From contig JAHOYW010000332.1 in the NCBI GenBank assembly GCA_019038735.1, positions 1 to 8,339 on the forward strand: a stretch of DNA of 8,339 bases, read 5' to 3'. Positions within the stretch are counted from its first letter, which is position 1. Every line of letters starts with the position of its first letter. The notes under the pieces are model-generated. The model was not told the origin of the DNA. It was given only the letters and a program-made list of their open reading frames with translations, and did no database searches. This DNA comes from Victivallales bacterium (GTDB taxonomy: Bacteria; Verrucomicrobiota; Lentisphaeria; Victivallales; Victivallaceae). Positions 6,998 through 8,339 of this stretch are shown one piece after another. The position numbers were made by a program, and so were the translations under genes.

Positions 6998-7034
6998 AAA
7001 ATTGGGTTCAACAACAATAAGCGAACCCAATTTT
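6998..7034 (-). terminator. Rho-independent terminator after the UDP-glucose dehydrogenase gene
   Basis: AAAATTGGGTTC (6998-7009) and GAACCCAATTTT (7023-7034) are perfect 12-bp inverted arms with a 13-base loop. Read on the minus strand the hairpin begins 19 bases after the dehydrogenase stop and runs into a T-tract, the classic arrangement. The plus-strand side is also followed by a T-rich run, so it could act in both directions. Confidence 0.85.
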
Positions 7035-7053
7035 ATTTTTTATAAGCAAATAC

Positions 7054-8339
7054 TTAGAGATGCGACAAAGATTTCTGTCCTAAGGGATAAACATTAAATC
7101 CAATCTCAAATACTTTTTGATGATCCAGAAGATTGCGCCCGTCAAAAATAAAAGCGGGTTTCTCCATTGAAGCATAAAGTCTTTCAAAATCCAGATCACG
7201 AAATTCTTTCCAATCGGTCAAAATAGCTATCGCGTGCGCGCCCTCGGCTGCCTTATATGGATCTGTTTCGTATAAAATTTCACCTTCGCAATCTGCCAGA
7301 TCAAGCTTGGCATAGTCTAAAGCCTGCGGGTCATGAATTGCCAGAACAGCGTGTTCTTCCAATAGTAATTTACTGACATAAATAGCCGGAGACTCCCGGG
7401 TGTCACCAGTATCAGCTTTGAAAGCAAAACCAAAAATAGCAATCTTTTTGTCCGCTACAGTATTAAACATGCGGGTGCTGATATTTTCAACAAAACGTTT
7501 TTCCTGATAATCATTCATCAAAACAACTTGTTCCCAGTATGCGGCGACTTCCGGCAAACCATGAAACTCACAGAGATATACCAGATTGAGAATATCTTTT
7601 TTGAAACAAGAGCCGCCAAATCCAACACTGGCTCGAAGAAATTTTGATCCAATACGCGGATCCATTCCCATAGCATCTGAAACTTCGAGGATATTAGCGT
7701 CAGTTTTTTCACAGAGTGCGGAAATACTATTGATCGACGAAATCCGCTGCGCGAGCATGGCATTCGAGACTAATTTAGTCAGTTCACTGCTCCAGACATT
7801 GGTTTTCTTGATTTTTTCTTCCGGGACCCAATTTCTATAAATATCAGCTACTGTCTCCAAAGCTTTTTGTCCTGAAGCATCTTCCATCGCGCCAATTAGA
7901 ACACGACCCGGGCTTTGCAGATCATCAATAGCGGTTCCTTCCGCCATAAATTCAGGATTGGAGATTATATCGAAGTTTAAACCTTTGATGTTAGACTGCA
8001 AAATACGGTGCATCGCTTCGGCAGTACGAACCGGCAAAGTACTTTTCTCGATAACAATCTTATCATTTTCAGCGTGTTCAATAATATCACGAGCAGTCTT
8101 CTCCCAATACTGCAGATTAGCTGCTTTGCCCGCACCCGCGCCAAAGGTTTTAGTAGGTGTATTAACACTGACAAAAATAATATCAGCTTCTTTGATTCCC
8201 GCAACGACATCTGTCGAAAAAAACAGGTTCTTGCGATGAGCACGGTCAACAATCTCTTTTAGACCAGGTTCGTAGATAGGTAGGCTTGCAGACTGCCACG
8301 CGGCAATGCGTTCTGCATTGACATCAACTACTATAACTT
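7054..8339 (-). CDS. ugd: UDP-glucose 6-dehydrogenase, animal-like type (N-terminus outside the window)
   Basis: This enzyme oxidises UDP-glucose to UDP-glucuronate with two NAD+, supplying precursors for surface polysaccharides. The frame is open from 8337 to the stop at 7054, giving 427 residues. The TTG at 8037 is internal (within EKSTLPVRT) and is not a start. About 31 residues carrying the GxGYVG nucleotide-binding loop lie beyond the right edge. Visible blocks include VVDVN (end of the second Rossmann strand), LPIYEPGLKEIV, SVNTPTKTFGAG, EKSTLPVR, NPEFMAEGTAI, WSSELTKL, SSINSISALCE, the catalytic-cysteine block GFGGSCFKKD, FGFAFKADTGDTRES and KPAFIFDGRNLLD. These match the animal UGDH more closely than the shorter Gram-positive or enterobacterial Ugd. 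The protein ends soon after the family core, without the C-terminal tail of the vertebrate enzyme. A terminator follows directly. Confidence 0.95.
   Translation of the reverse strand, partial: VIVVDVNAERIAAWQSASLPIYEPGLKEIVDRAHRKNLFFSTDVVAGIKEADIIFVSVNTPTKTFGAGAGKAANLQYWEKTARDIIEHAENDKIVIEKSTLPVRTAEAMHRILQSNIKGLNFDIISNPEFMAEGTAIDDLQSPGRVLIGAMEDASGQKALETVADIYRNWVPEEKIKKTNVWSSELTKLVSNAMLAQRISSINSISALCEKTDANILEVSDAMGMDPRIGSKFLRASVGFGGSCFKKDILNLVYLCEFHGLPEVAAYWEQVVLMNDYQEKRFVENISTRMFNTVADKKIAIFGFAFKADTGDTRESPAIYVSKLLLEEHAVLAIHDPQALDYAKLDLADCEGEILYETDPYKAAEGAHAIAILTDWKEFRDLDFERLYASMEKPAFIFDGRNLLDHQKVFEIGFNVYPLGQKSLSHL

Noticed and set aside
7977..8262. Several open frames of 80-93 codons on both strands near the right edge
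   Set aside because: All overlap the ugd frame, which continues without a stop to the window edge and matches the UGDH family throughout; the others have no recognisable content.

Overview
The window reads as an ordinary chromosomal segment of a moderately AT-rich bacterium. The best phylum-level clue is a Minf_1886-type protein, a family I know mainly from the PVC superphylum (Verrucomicrobiota, Lentisphaerota, Planctomycetota and relatives). A UDP-glucose dehydrogenase that closely resembles the animal enzyme fits such an origin but does not prove it. I would place the source in the Lentisphaerota/Kiritimatiellota/Verrucomicrobiota area with moderate-to-low confidence. I see no rRNA, tRNA, CRISPR array, transposase, phage gene or plasmid gene.

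Layout, left to right. Positions 3-3485 (+) form a tight three-gene run: the C-terminal two thirds of the NADH-sensing repressor Rex, a small Minf_1886-family protein, and a fused two-half M16 (pitrilysin/insulinase) zinc protease. The protease starts at a TTG and overlaps the preceding stop by 8 bp. Positions 3446-4883 (-) hold an unrecognised, AT-rich 209-residue gene, whose 3' end overlaps the protease gene by 40 bp, and queC for preQ0 synthesis. Positions 4884-5023 are a compact divergent promoter region with a perfect 8-bp inverted repeat over the likely pheA -35 box. Positions 5024-6085 (+) encode a bifunctional chorismate mutase/prephenate dehydratase with a C-terminal ACT domain. Positions 6129-6875 (-) encode a calcineurin-like phosphoesterase. 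A strong hairpin terminator at 6998-7034 separates it from a UDP-glucose 6-dehydrogenase (7054-8339, -) that runs off the right edge and lacks about its first 31 residues.

The genes cover separate housekeeping roles: redox-responsive regulation, proteolysis, deazaguanine/queuosine biosynthesis, phenylalanine biosynthesis, phosphoester hydrolysis and UDP-glucuronate supply. Only the rex-Minf_1886-M16 run looks like a functional operon. I found no convincing new defence, mobile or toxin system. The items most worth following up are the unrecognised 209-residue gene, the rex/Minf_1886/protease linkage, the inverted repeat in the queC-pheA promoter region and the animal-like UGDH.
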